A stretch of DNA of 64,000 bases from Zanthoxylum bungeanum (taxonomy: Eukaryota > Streptophyta > Magnoliopsida > Sapindales > Rutaceae): NCBI GenBank assembly GCA_019454045.1, contig SKCR01007816.1, positions 124,001 to 188,000 of the forward strand. The letters are read 5' to 3'. Shown in pieces: positions 22,661 through 33,727 of this stretch. The position numbers and the translations under genes were made by a program. Below the pieces are notes generated by a model that was not told the DNA's origin, did not search any database, and was given only the letters and a program-made list of their open reading frames with translations. Each line of letters begins with the position of its first letter. Positions within the stretch are counted from its first letter, which is position 1.

Positions 22661-22963
22661 TTGCCTAACCTTTTTCCTCTGAATCAACTAAGCATTGGCT
22701 TTGGCAACACAAATTTAGTGATCCCAGTTAAGCGAAACCCATTGACCATGGAAAGCTTCGTAATCAATGTCGATGGACAAGAAGTGGTCTTGAATTTGGC
22801 CAACAAACCACAACTTGGACAAGACACCAATATGGAACAAAGCTCTCGTGATTCAAACACATCCTCGACGGACAAAGCCTTGACTTTGGCCACAACCCAA
22901 TGCCAGTCTTGGATCTTGAGTAAGAATCACTCAATGGAAGGAAAAACGCTTAATATTATTTGA
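22661..22963 (+). other. Open frame antisense to element A, also open in B
   Basis: A 100-codon frame on the strand opposite to the element. Its core, VINVDGQEVVLNLANKPQLG, recurs as VINVDGQEVILTLANKSQLG in element B (35299-35487, antisense there too) and, interrupted, in D (about 4815-5063 complement). No known family comes to mind. It may only be a by-product of slow decay on conserved sequence, and the sense strand here carries the ggccaaagtcaag repeats. Confidence 0.3.
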
Positions 22964-24465
22964 GGGTTTTTCGCGTGCAAATTGGCAACCAATTTATTAT
23001 CTTTGTTAAGGTCTCATCATCATACACCCTTAAACATGCATTCTAAATACATAATAAAGTGCGTATAAATAAATAATAATGATATACAGATGGATACTTA
23101 ACACATTGATCCTAGATCAAATCTCTTCATTTCCTCTCTCCCGCTAGCACATGTATTACTTCTACCCGTTACACTACACTTCTAAAGAAACCTCATTTAC
23201 ATTGAGGGGAATAGGTGAGAAGAGAAATACAATGAGAAAGAAGGTAATAGGCTGGACACGCAGGTCCAATTAATAAATTCTAAATTTATTACAACAATTT
23301 CTAAAATTGCCCCACCCATCTAATATCCATCTGATATACATTATTCATGCATCGCAACCATGTATTCACACAAGCATGTTATCAATCAATCTAATCAAAT
23401 TAATTAATCTGATAATTAATGATCATCCAATGTTCAAACAACGATTTGATTTGGCTCGAGTCAAACTCATTTTGCGAATAAGTACTCAAAGTACGAATTC
23501 TCGAATTAAATTAAACTACATAATTAAATCCAATTCAATTTTATTTATACTAATTCACTATTTAATTCTAAATTAATATTACACTTTATTAATAAACCTT
23601 TTACGATTTAAATTCCAAATTTAATCATTACGGGTCTCAAAGCCCGATTAACGTCAAACGTTAATTTAATTAAAGTCCAATGGGCTTTCAATTAATTTCT
23701 TTGAGGCGTGAACTTTTGGTCAACTCGGGTCAAAACCAATAACCAAAGCCCAATCAAGGAGTAACCCATAAGCCTAGAAATCAATTTAGGCCCATTAGGC
23801 CCAATTAAATTAATTAAGGTCCATTAGTCGCATTTCAGCTTTATGGAAGCGGTTTTGGGCCCAATTGGATCCAACCAATTTAGCCTAAACCCAAACCTTG
23901 TACAACCAAGCCCAATAAGCCCAATAACAACATTTCAAGCCCAAATCCAATTTAAGCCCATTTAATTAATCTACAAAATTCCAAATTTCATATTTAATTA
24001 AACTAAAGTGCATAACATAATTAATTACCCAAATCAATATTTCCAAAACACCAATTAGCCTAATTACTCATGCTCATCAACAACAAAGCATGTCCAACAC
24101 ATTTTATCAAAAATCAAACCCAATTTCACATGCTTTAACTCTCGACAATTTGGGGATTTTTCAAATTGATTCGGTTTCAATCCAATTAAATCCACAATCA
24201 ACAATTCCCAATTGATATCAAGTCATCCAATGAATCAAAATCAAAAATTCCAAGACTTTAGGGCATCAAGCACATTCGGCCAAGCCATGTATTTTGGGGA
24301 AAAATTATTCCAAACCATTTTTCTTGAAATTGATCCAATCAAACTTCAATTAAACATAATTTAAGCATACTCAATCATCCAATTTCATTAAATCATGCTC
24401 AAATATATTTTACCCAATTTTAACCCTAAAATATTTTCATGCTCAACCTTGCTCATAGATACCAT

Positions 24466-26540
24466 TGTTGGAATTCTCTAAGCATCCCAAGATCATTTCA
24501 AGTAATGAAAATACAAAGTGAATACAATCAAGGAGTTGCGGAATACTCACAATGATCTGTTGAGTCGATGCGGTGATGAACAAAACTCATTTTCTGCCCA
24601 CTGTCAAGCTCGGCAGTCCACTGATTTTCTTCTCCATTTTCGGCTTTGGTGATCTCCATTGTTGCTCCAAGCTCCAAGCTTTGGTTGATGGTGATTCCAA
24701 CCTCATGAAGTGAGTTCCCTATCACCTTTGTATGTCTCCAATGGTGTGCTAGCACTTAGGAATTTTGCTACAAAAATTCCTTATCTTCTTCTTGCTTTAT
24801 TCGGTCAAACCAGTGAAAGAAATAAGAAGAAATGGCATGTTGGCCGAGAGAGAAGAAGAGGGAAAATGTTTTGCTCCAAAACCGTGTGTTAGGAAGAGAG
24901 AGATTAGAAGTTGTGTGTTTTGTATATCAAATACAAAAAATAAAAGTCAAATACCATTTAATAAAATAATGATATATGTCTTTCAAGCTTTCAAAAAGCT
25001 TTTCAACAACTTCCATCAAGTCATATCACTCAATCAATCAAGCAATTGTCACATCACTCAAAGTGACATGATTTGACGCTTGATGTGACTAGCGATTTGA
25101 CGCTTGATTTGACTTGTGTGCCGCACTCAAATTTGAAATACGAATGCGCTCGCAAACAATCCCGGGCTCGGGTTCGCTAATTCTAAATTAACGAATTTTT
25201 CGTCGCGACGCAAGTAAATGATTATGCCTAGCGAAATCAGTATTCATGTCGCTAACGAATTAATTCTAAATTAACTCGTTCGCCCGAATTAAAATCCAAT
25301 TTCAATTCCGCGTCGAAATCCAATTTCGTATAATATATCAAATATATTATTTTATCGATTAATTCCAAATTAATCGTTATCTCTCTTTAAATTGATATTT
25401 TATCCCAGATAAAATATCTCCGTAATTAATCCTAGATTAATTTTCTCTCTCTACTAATTAATCCCAAATTAATTTTCTCTCTCATCTAATTAATCCCAGA
25501 TTAATAAAGTGCGAGTCATATGTCATCGGTGAATCTTCGGGAAGTGACCCATGAGATCCCCGGATATGTTGGCAGTAAATTCGGTCGTCGGACTATCCGA
25601 ACACGTAAGTACCTAGTACTACGTTTATACCGATTTACAAGACAAGGTTGGCTTCTAGCAAAGAGCCATGCCTACCCAATTCTCCAGAAACATGCTTACA
25701 GGAATAAGCGATCTATATCAGGCGTAGTATACGTAGTATTGCGTATTTTGATCCAGTATCGGATGTCACGTGCTAGGCCTGGGGTTGGAATTGTGTCTGC
25801 CCCGTACGAAGCACATGTCGGATGTCTGGTAACTAGTCTCTATAATCGGATAAACATGACCTTGTCATTTTATCCCGATGACTGCAGTACATAAGAGAAC
25901 CAGTACCGTATCCTACATGACCATCATCTCCATATGACTGGAGTGATACTTCCGTCTTGACATCACACCCTACACACTACGATTCTCAATATACCTAGCA
26001 GAGGCTTACACAGAACCTGTTAAAGCCCTGGACGACCAAAACCAAAGTATATTGATTGTCGCAAGTATTAGCGGTGCAAGTCTCAGGTTAAGACCAAATA
26101 CACCTACCCTGATTTCGGACTTCCATAGACACATAGTCATACTACCAATGGAATTCCGAGGGGGTCTATCCAGAGCGAAGCTATTTCCCGTACCATCGGT
26201 AAAACACAACCTCCTACTACACTTGCATGAGTATCTTATACCCAAATATAAGAGAACTATGCCGTTGTGCCCTCACAACACGCACAAGTGTACGCATTAT
26301 CGATGTCCAATCTCGATAATACTCTGACTATAGATATTTAATGATTTATCCTTCGTGGATTGATACTGTCTCATATCTTCTCAATCCAGGAACAAATCAC
26401 AGGGACCTCCTATCATTTACACATCTTGGTGATCTAATCACAAATGATAAGAGAGCAATCTCATTTGTCACATAGTTAATTTGTACAACAACACCATGAT
26501 CTGTACATATAGTGACGATATGGGTCATAACTGTCCAACA
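24466..26540 (-). repeat. 5' LTR of Copia element A
   Basis: 2075-bp partner of 16693-18781. On the minus strand it ends ccaaca followed by the primer site atggtatctatgagc. Three palindromic aattaatccNagattaatt repeats lie at 25424-25506. Confidence 0.88.
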
Positions 26541-27150
26541 TATTATCGGACCAGTTTATCTTGGAAAGGATAGGGTTAATTTGTGGTTCAAAGAATAAGA
26601 GTTGGTCAATTAAATCATGGGCAGTTCTGGCTGTGAAGAGGATTTCTTTTACAGGTTTTGACACGAACTTATTTCTCCGGGCATCATCAAGAAACACACT
26701 AAGAAAATCATAAAATCCATCAGTATTAAATAGTCCAATCGGTTTCTGGTGTATGTTCAAGTTCGCCCAAGATAGCACTGTAAAAATTTCCGCCATCGTG
26801 CCCAAGCCACCTGGCAAAGCAATAAAAGCATCAGCACAGTTAATCATTTCCACTAGTCGTTCAGACATACCTGACACGATTAGTTCTTCTCCGTTTGATG
26901 GTCCTATATGATTCGCCTCCGCCAAGGGTTTTAGGATGATTCCCAGAACTTGACTACCTCATTCTTGTACAGCCCTTGAAATGATCCCCATTAGTCCAAG
27001 ATTGCCACCGCCATATACTAAGTGCATATTCCTTTCAGCTATGACTCGACCCAATTCATGTGTTGCCTCAACAAACTCTGGCTTAGAACCAACACTAGTA
27101 CCGTAAAATACACAAATATTTACAACTCGTCTTCTTGAAGTAGCTTCCAT
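26541..27150 (-). pseudogene. LOG-type cytokinin riboside 5'-monophosphate phosphoribohydrolase, carried inside element H
   Basis: LOG enzymes release active cytokinin bases from nucleotide precursors in the cytosol. The frame starts at ATG 27150 (MEATSRRRVVNICVFYG) and shows, in order, the Rossmann start VNICVFYGTSVG, the LVYGGGNLGLMG block, and ADAFIALPGGLGTMAEIFTV, with the family signature PGGxGTxxE. The usual RK pair of the DMHQRK block is present only as R (SERLVEM). One in-frame TGA lies at 26958-26956, where a Gly would be expected. The frame is cut at 26541 by element A and continues in frame at 16692 for about 14 codons (DRGKKRRINLDLNH, stop), giving about 217 codons, a normal LOG length. 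There are no introns, whereas plant LOG genes have several, so a cDNA-derived capture is likely. It lies between integrase and polypurine tract of H. Confidence 0.8.
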
Positions 27151-27413
27151 TTTTTTATGTGTTTCTTTCTCAAATCTGGATGCCTCCAAAAGTGCAATGA
27201 TGAGTTGAATTTATAACACCTGAAAAAGGGTGAGTAATAATAGCACTAGTACCTGCCAGATGACAATTATTAGTTAAACAGTAAAATATATCGTGAAAGT
27301 CAAAAAGTCTGGATCTTGTCGGAGAAAATAAAAGAAAATAACAAAACAAATCATAATTATTAGTTAAATACAAAGAAAAAAATATTTACAAGAAGTAACA
27401 GCTTGAATGACGT

Positions 27414-27719
27414 CTATGCGTCAGGAACAAGCTTCCCATCCAATTTTCTTATAAATTGGCAAACAAGGTCTTTTAGAGTCAGATTCCTGAGATTTAACTG
27501 TTGTTGTACTTTTCGAAATTGTGTATATAACATGTGAATTGCATGATGCACATATCCACTGGAATGCATCTCAAGAGTCAATGATATGTCATCCAAAGAC
27601 TCTTTACTCAAGTCATCCCTAATGAATTTAATTTTATCTTCACGGTTATCATACACCATTCCTAAAGAACGAAAATGAGTATTAAATGTCATGCGTGCAT
27701 ATTTATAGCAAACACCCAT
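27414..27719 (-). CDS. Unidentified ORF in the cargo region of H
   Basis: 101 codons, reading MGVCYKYARMTFNTHF... and ending KLVPDA. It is hydrophilic, with no membrane segment or zinc motif visible. It follows a second unidentified ORF (27799-27961) and precedes LOG on the same strand. Athila elements carry an envelope-like ORF at this place, but the sequence shows no signal peptide or transmembrane helix to support that. It may be another captured fragment or a decayed element ORF. Confidence 0.35.
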   Translation of the reverse strand: MGVCYKYARMTFNTHFRSLGMVYDNREDKIKFIRDDLSKESLDDISLTLEMHSSGYVHHAIHMLYTQFRKVQQQLNLRNLTLKDLVCQFIRKLDGKLVPDA

Positions 27720-27798
27720 TTTTTAGCTCTTCTATTTTTAGCATAGGTGATTCTTCCTAAACCAAGCAGATATGAAATAAAAGAGTCAGAGGACTCAC

Positions 27799-27961
27799 CT
27801 GCCAATCAGACTCGTGCTTCAATAATCCAACGAATGTCATTAAGAATACCTTTTATCATTAGTGGTCTCATTCGTTCCAAACGAGCTTTGTAGACTTTCA
27901 TCAGAGAGTTTTGAAGGAGAGAAGGAAATTGCTTTTGAAGATTTGTGAGAACGTCTTCCAT
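27799..27961 (-). CDS. Unidentified short ORF after the integrase of H
   Basis: Starts with ATG at 27961 (MEDVLTNLQKQFPSLLQNSL) and stops after about 51 codons; the same frame continues past the stop as LAGESSDSFISYLLGLGRI. The ATG is preceded by a string on the minus strand, tttcatttttgtgtgtag, that looks like a splice acceptor, as expected for a spliced 3' ORF of an Athila element. I do not recognise the protein. A stop and a later frame break suggest that it is degenerate. Confidence 0.35.
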
Positions 27962-28144
27962 CCTGAAATATGACTTTACCTACACACAAAAATGAAACAC
28001 ACCAAATCACAATATATACACAAATTACATGGGTTGCCTCACTGCTAGCGCTAAGTTTAACGTCGTCAGCTAGACATGATTGTCCGAACGTTAGGCTAGA
28101 TCTGAAATTGTGACACTTTCTTTTTATCGCTCAAATGATTCTCC

Positions 28145-29521
28145 CTAGTAGTGCTTGACACGTTGACTATTAAATTTGAATGTATTGTTGTTGTTGGGAT
28201 CAAGTAACTCAACAGCTTTATATGGTAAAACCTGAGTAATCACAAATGGACCTGACCACCTTGATTTCAACTTTCCAGGGAAAAGTTTCAACCTTGAATT
28301 GTATAACAACACATGTTGCCTTGGTTCCAATTGTCTACGCATTATTTTTTGATCATGCCATTTCTTGGTCTTTTCTTTGTATAATCTGGCATTTTCATAA
28401 GCTTGTACGTGAAATTCCTCCAATTCGTTGAGTTGGTGGAGTCATTTCTCTCCTCCAATTCGTTGAGTTGGCATTTTCATATGCTTGTGGATCAAGATTT
28501 AACTTCTTTAGTGCCCAGTACGATTTGTGTTCAAGTTCCACTGGCAGATGGCATGCTTTCCCAAACACCATTTGATATTGGGACACACCAATGAGTGTCT
28601 TGTAAGCTGTCCCGTATGCCCATAATGCGTCATCCAGTTTTATAGACCAGTCCCTTCTTGTTGATCCAACGGTTCTTTCCAAAATTCTTTTGATCTCCCT
28701 GTTTGAAACTTCAACCCCATTTGACTGCGAATGGTAGGCAGTGGCAACTTTATGAGTAACTCCATATTTGGATAGGAGTGCATCAAAATATATGTTGCAG
28801 AAATATGTGCCACCATCACTGATAATTGCCCGAGGTGTTCCGAAGCGAGTGAAAATATTCTTTTTAAGGAATTTTATCACCACTTTTGAATCATTTGATG
28901 GAAATGATATGGCTTCAACCCATTTGGAGACGTAGTCTATTGCAATTAGTATGTACATGTTTCCAAATGATGGAACAAAGGGTCCCATAAAATCAATCCC
29001 TTATACATCAAATATCTCCACTTCTAGAATATTTTGCAAAGGTCTTTCATTTCTCCTCGAAATATTTCCCGTTTTCTGGCACCTGTCACATTGAAGAGCA
29101 AATAAATAAATAAGTGAGCATCTTTAAATAGAGTGTGCCAGAACAAACCTGATTGTATGACTTTAGCTACAGTTTTATTTTCGCTAAAGTGTCTGTCGTA
29201 TGGTGATGAATGACAATGTTATAAGATACTATTGACCTCTTCATGTGGAACACAACGTCTTAGTAATTGATCAGCATATCATTTGAATAGGTACGGCTTA
29301 TCCCAGATATAGTGCTTGACTTCTTTGAAAAACTTTTTTCGTTGCTGATGTGTCCATTCCAACGGCCATTTTCCCGATACTATGTAGTTGATGTAGTTAG
29401 CATACCAAGGGACATCATGTTGTTTCATGGCAAACAACTGTTCATCAAGAAAAGTTTCTTTGATTGTCAGTTCTTTGCCAGTTGTATCTCCGTTCTCAAG
29501 CCTCGATAAGTGATTTGCCAC
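28145..29521 (-). pseudogene. Integrase of element H
   Basis: The linker after RNase H is at 29521-29279 ([11 protein letters not shown]...DKPYLFK). Next come the zinc-finger residues ending CDRC near 29090, then the catalytic core at 28988-28395 with Asp in [11 protein letters not shown], Asp in ISDGGTYF and Glu in [11 protein letters not shown], so the D-D-E triad is present. The C-terminal domain at 28423-28145 contains LFPGKLKSRWSGPF. The frame is broken by stops near 29280 and 29010, and by a 20-base direct duplication (28417-28436 and 28452-28471) that shifts the frame at the core/C-terminal boundary. It would integrate the element's cDNA, but not from this copy. Confidence 0.85.
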
Positions 29522-30843
29522 TTGGTTTTCTGTCCCTTTCTTGTCTCGGATCTCAACATCAAATTCTTGTAGCAGAAGACCCCAACGGATTAATCTAGGT
29601 TTGACATCTTTGTGATCAGATATTTGATTGCTGAATGATCTGTGTAGACCACCACTTTGGGACCCAGCAGATACTAGTGGAATTTATCAAAAGCGAACAC
29701 AATTGCAAGCAACTTCTTTTCAGTGGTTGTATAGTTGAGTTGAGCTTCATTCAAAGTTCTGCTGGGGTAGTAAATGGGGCAGAGACCAGCTTCTGTTTCA
29801 AGATTTCAAAAGCTTCATGGCATTCTTTGGTGAAGTTGAAAGGCACGTCTTTCTCCAAAAGATTGCACAGAGGTTTAGCAATCTTGGAGAAGTCTTTGAT
29901 AAATCTCCTGTAAAAGCTTGCATGTTCGAGGAAACTACGAATCCCTTTAACAGATATTGGAGGGGTAGTTTTTCAATTGTCTCGATCTTTGCTTTATCTA
30001 CCTCGATTCCTTTTTTTGAGATCCAATGTCCCAGGATAATGCCTTCCTGCACCATGAAGTGGCATTTCTCCCATTTGAGTACCAGGTTGGTATCTTCACA
30101 TCTTTGTAACACATTTTCCAGATTTTGCAAACAGTGGTCGAATAAGTCTCCAAACACAGAGAAATCATCCATGAAAACCTTCATACTTTGTTCTAGCATG
30201 TCTGAGAAGATGGCCATCATGCAACGTTGAAATGTGGCATGAACATTACATAGTCCAAATGGCATCATACGGAACGCAAAAGTACCATACGGACATGTTA
30301 AAGTAGTTTTCTCCTGATATTCTGGGGTGATGGCAATCTGATTGTACCCCAATATCCATCTAGAAAATAATAGAACTCATGTCCCGCCAATCTATCTAGC
30401 ATCTGGTCAATGAATGGCAGCAGGAAATGATCTTTAATTGTTGCTTTGTTCAGTTTCCTGTTGTCCATGCATACTTTCCATCTAGTCATCGTTCTTGTTG
30501 GAATCGGCTCGTTCTTTTCATTTGTGACTACAATAATTCCTCATTTCTTTGGCACACATTGCATAAGACTCACCCAAGTGCTGTCAGAGATGGGGTAGAT
30601 GATGCCATAATCCAACTATTTGATAATTTCTTTTTACACGACCTCCTTCATTATTGGATTTAGTCTCCATTGGTGCTCCACTGTGGCTTTGTACTCGTCA
30701 TTCATTAGAATTTTATGCATGCAAAATGATGGACTAATACCTCGAATGTCTACTATAGTCCAGCCAATGGCTTTCTTGTGCTCTCGTAACACTCTCAACA
30801 ACTTTTCTTCATGTTCCAATGTTAGCGACGAAAAAATAATCAC
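29522..30843 (-). pseudogene. Reverse transcriptase and RNase H of element H
   Basis: 30843-30634 holds the linker KKAIGWTIVDIRGISPS and ends LNPIMKEVV, the usual block before an Athila RT. RT proper runs from about 30520 to 29798 with VCMDNRKLNKATIKDHF, a FLDGYWGYNQIAI block (Ser of the usual GYSGYNQ replaced by Trp, with a 1-base frameshift beside it), MPFGLCNVHATFQRCM, and the catalytic VFMDDFSVFG. RNase H follows to 29522 with traces such as [10 protein letters not shown] and [10 protein letters not shown] in shifting frames. Several stops and at least three frameshifts; not functional. Confidence 0.85.
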
Positions 30844-31232
30844 TGGTAATTCAGAAAAGTTTCCTAAGAATACATACCTGAGATGGCTCGGAAGTAGCTT
30901 CAGTTCCAGCTGTGGTGGTTCTTCAATCGAGGGCTTGATTCACTTCTTTTTCGGTAATTCCAAACTTTCCACATGTGGTGTCGATTTGAAGCGAAATGGT
31001 CTGTCAAGATAGTTGATACATTTCAGAATTTCATCATCTAACATGCTATCAGTCATTTGGTGATGCAAGCTTCAAGTTTATCCGTGGGAAATGGCATTGC
31101 ATCAGTATCCTGGATGATATTATCTACAACATCAATTCTGAAACATTCCTCTTCCTTTTCATCACTCAGGAATTTCATGGCTTTGAAAACATTAAAGGTA
31201 ACTTCTTGGTCCTGCACTTTCATGGTTAGTTC

Positions 31233-31717
31233 TCATTTTTGTACATCAATAAGAGTTCGACCTGTAGCCAAGAATGGTCTCCTGAGGATGATAGGTATAT
31301 CTTTGTCTTCTTCCATGTCAAGGATAATGAAATCTACTGGGAGAATGCGCTTGTCGAATTTAACCGGCATATCTTCAACTACACCTCTCGGAAATGCGAG
31401 CATTCTATCAGCAAGTTGCAGAGAGACTGAGGTGGGCATTGCTTCTCCAATCTGTAGTTTCCTGTAAATCGAAAAAGGCATCAAATTAACACTAGCACCT
31501 AGATCACACAAAGCTTTACCAATGTAATGTTCTCCTATGGTGTATGGGACGGTGAAACTGCCAGGATCTTTCAACTTTGGGGGAAATTTCCTCTGAATGA
31601 TGGCGCTGTATTCTTCTGTCAATGCTACTATCTCGTAATCTCTGCTTTCGTGACAAAATGTTTTTCATGAATTTGACATAGCTGAGCATTTGTTCCAATG
31701 CTTCTGCAAATGGAATA
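31233..31717 (-). pseudogene. Aspartic protease of element H, cut upstream by element B
   Basis: 31622-31233 is open and carries the active-site motif LCDLGASVNLMPFSIYRKL, in the DLGA form typical of Athila, then VKFDKRILPVDFIILDME and IPIILRRPFLATGRTLIDVQ, which closes the fold. The preceding 31717-31623 reads IPFAEALEQMLSYVKFMKN in two frames, the conserved block between gag and protease. Element B sits directly upstream; the matching gag end lies at 41677 and beyond. The protease would cleave the gag-pol polyprotein. Confidence 0.85.
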
Positions 31718-33713
31718 TGTTGGACAGTTATGACCCATAGCATCACTATTTGTACAGATCATGGTATTGTTGTACAAATTAACTATGTGACAAGGAGATT
31801 GCACTCTTATCATTTGTGATTAGATCACCTAGATGTATAAATGATAGGAGGTCCCTATGATTAGTTCCTGGTTGAGATGATATGAGACAGTATCAGTCCT
31901 CGAAGGATTAATCATTAAATATCCCTAGTCGTAGTATTATCGAGATTGGACATCGATAATGCGGAATAGACTAGTATTATACTTGTGCGCGTTATGTGAG
32001 ATCATAACGGCATAGTTCTCATATATTTGGGTATAGGATACTTATGCAAGTGTGATATGAGGTTGTGTTTTACCGATGGTACGGAAAACAGCTTCGTTCT
32101 GGATAGACCCCTCGGAATTCCATTGGTAGTATGACTATGTATCTATGGAAGTCCGAAATCAGGGTAGGTGTATTTGGTCTTAACCTAAGACTTGCATCGC
32201 TAATACTTGCGACAATCGGTATGCTTTAGTTTTGGTCGTCCAGGGCTTTAACAGGTTCTGTGTAGGCCTCTGCTGGGTATATCGAGAATCATAGTGTATT
32301 GGGTGTGATTTCAAGACGGAAGTATCACTCCAGTCACAGTGGAGATGATGTCACGTAGGTTACGGTACTAGTGCTTTTAAGTACTGCAGTCATCGGGATA
32401 TTATGACTAGGTCATGTATGTCCGATTATAGAGACTAATTACCAGACATCCGACATGTGCTTCGTACGGGGCAGACACATTCCAGCCTCAGGCCTAGCAC
32501 GTGACATTCGATACTGGATCGCAATACGCAATAGTACGTATACTACGCCTGACATAGATTATATATTCCAGTAAGAATATTTTTGGAGAATTGGGTAGGC
32601 ACGGTGCTTTGTTAGAAGCCAACCATATCTTGTAAATCGGTAAGCACGTGGTACGAGGTACGCACGTATTCGGATAATCCGATGACCGTATTTACTGCCA
32701 ACATATCCAGGGATCTCTTGGGTCGCTTCGTAAAGATTCACCGATGACAGTTGATTTAAATTAGAATTAATCTGGGATTAATTAAGAGAGAGAATTAATC
32801 TGGGATTAATTAAGAGAAAGAAAATTAATCTGGGATTAATTGAGGTATTATTTAATCTGGCATTAAATGTGTTCAGAAGAGAGAGAGCGCGATTAATTTG
32901 GAATTAATCGGTAAAATAAATTTAATGGTTAAATTTGATTTTTCTATTTAATTTATTCATATGGCTAAAATTAATATATTGGATATATTAATATGAATTG
33001 GATTTCGTTACGAAATTAAAGTCGGACTTTAATACGAACGAACGAATTAATTTAGAATTAATTCGTAAACGAAGTTCGTAATATATTTGCGAGGCATCGT
33101 TATTTAATTAAATTAGATTTAATTATTTAGCGACGGAAGTTTGTTTAATCGGATTAAACGGAATCGAGCCGCGGCAAATGTTCGTAGAGACATTTTGAGT
33201 TTTGAATTCAAAATGGTGGGGCCCACTTCACACATGTCACACATGTGAAGTGGTGGTTGGAAAGTGGTTGGCACTTATGCCAAAACCACTTACTTTCCAA
33301 CCACTTGGTTTAGGTGAAACCAAATTACCCCAACTACATGGTTTTGGGTAAAAGGGTAAAACCCTTTAACAAAACCAAAAAGCCTTCTCTCTCTTTTTCA
33401 CTCTACACACTTGTAACACATTTTGGAAAATGAAAACCCTAATACTCTCTTCAATGGGCGTGAGCCTCTTCCTCCCTTCTCTTTGATTTTGTTGCAAAAT
33501 CAACAAAGCTAGCACTTGGAGAAATCAACTAAGGTGATATGGAAACTACTTCAAGAGTTGGAATCATCACTTAAAGCTTGGATCTTGGAGATCTCTTCTC
33601 AAAATTTTAAAGCTCAAATCCGTTCATTGTAAGTATATTCCGCAACTTATTTTGAATTTATGAACACTTTTTCTTGCTTATTAGATCCTTGGCATGTTCT
33701 AGGAACACTAACA
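31718..33713 (+). repeat. 5' LTR of Copia element B
   Basis: 1996 bp from TGTTGGACAG to ctaaca. Carries three near-tandem aattaatctgggattaatt palindromes separated by aagagaga-type spacers (32766-32870), several short AT-rich inverted repeats (32880-33170), a cttcacacatgtcacacatgtgaag inverted stretch (around 33226-33250), and gtaagtat near the end. Confidence 0.9.
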
Positions 33714-33727
33714 ATGGTATCAAGAGC

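Larger units (their letters stand above)
16693..26540 (-). mobile_element. Copia element A, inserted at the 3' end of the LOG ORF
   Basis: Minus-strand Copia element of the same family as B and D. 5' LTR 26540-24466, primer site at 24465-24451 (atggtatctatgagc), internal region, polypurine tract at 18795-18782, 3' LTR 18781-16693. Flanking 5-mers are catta (16688-16692) and tatta (26541-26545), a target duplication with one mismatch. The LTR pair differs more, by eye, than the pairs of B and D, so A is the oldest of the three. It keeps the best coding traces, including an integrase stretch that is in frame where B and D share a frameshift. Confidence 0.88.

Noticed and set aside
27170..27373. 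67-codon minus-strand frame just upstream of LOG, as a possible LOG N-terminal extension
   Set aside because: AT-rich, Phe-rich, in a different frame from LOG, and LOG has a good Met start at 27150 with family-like length.
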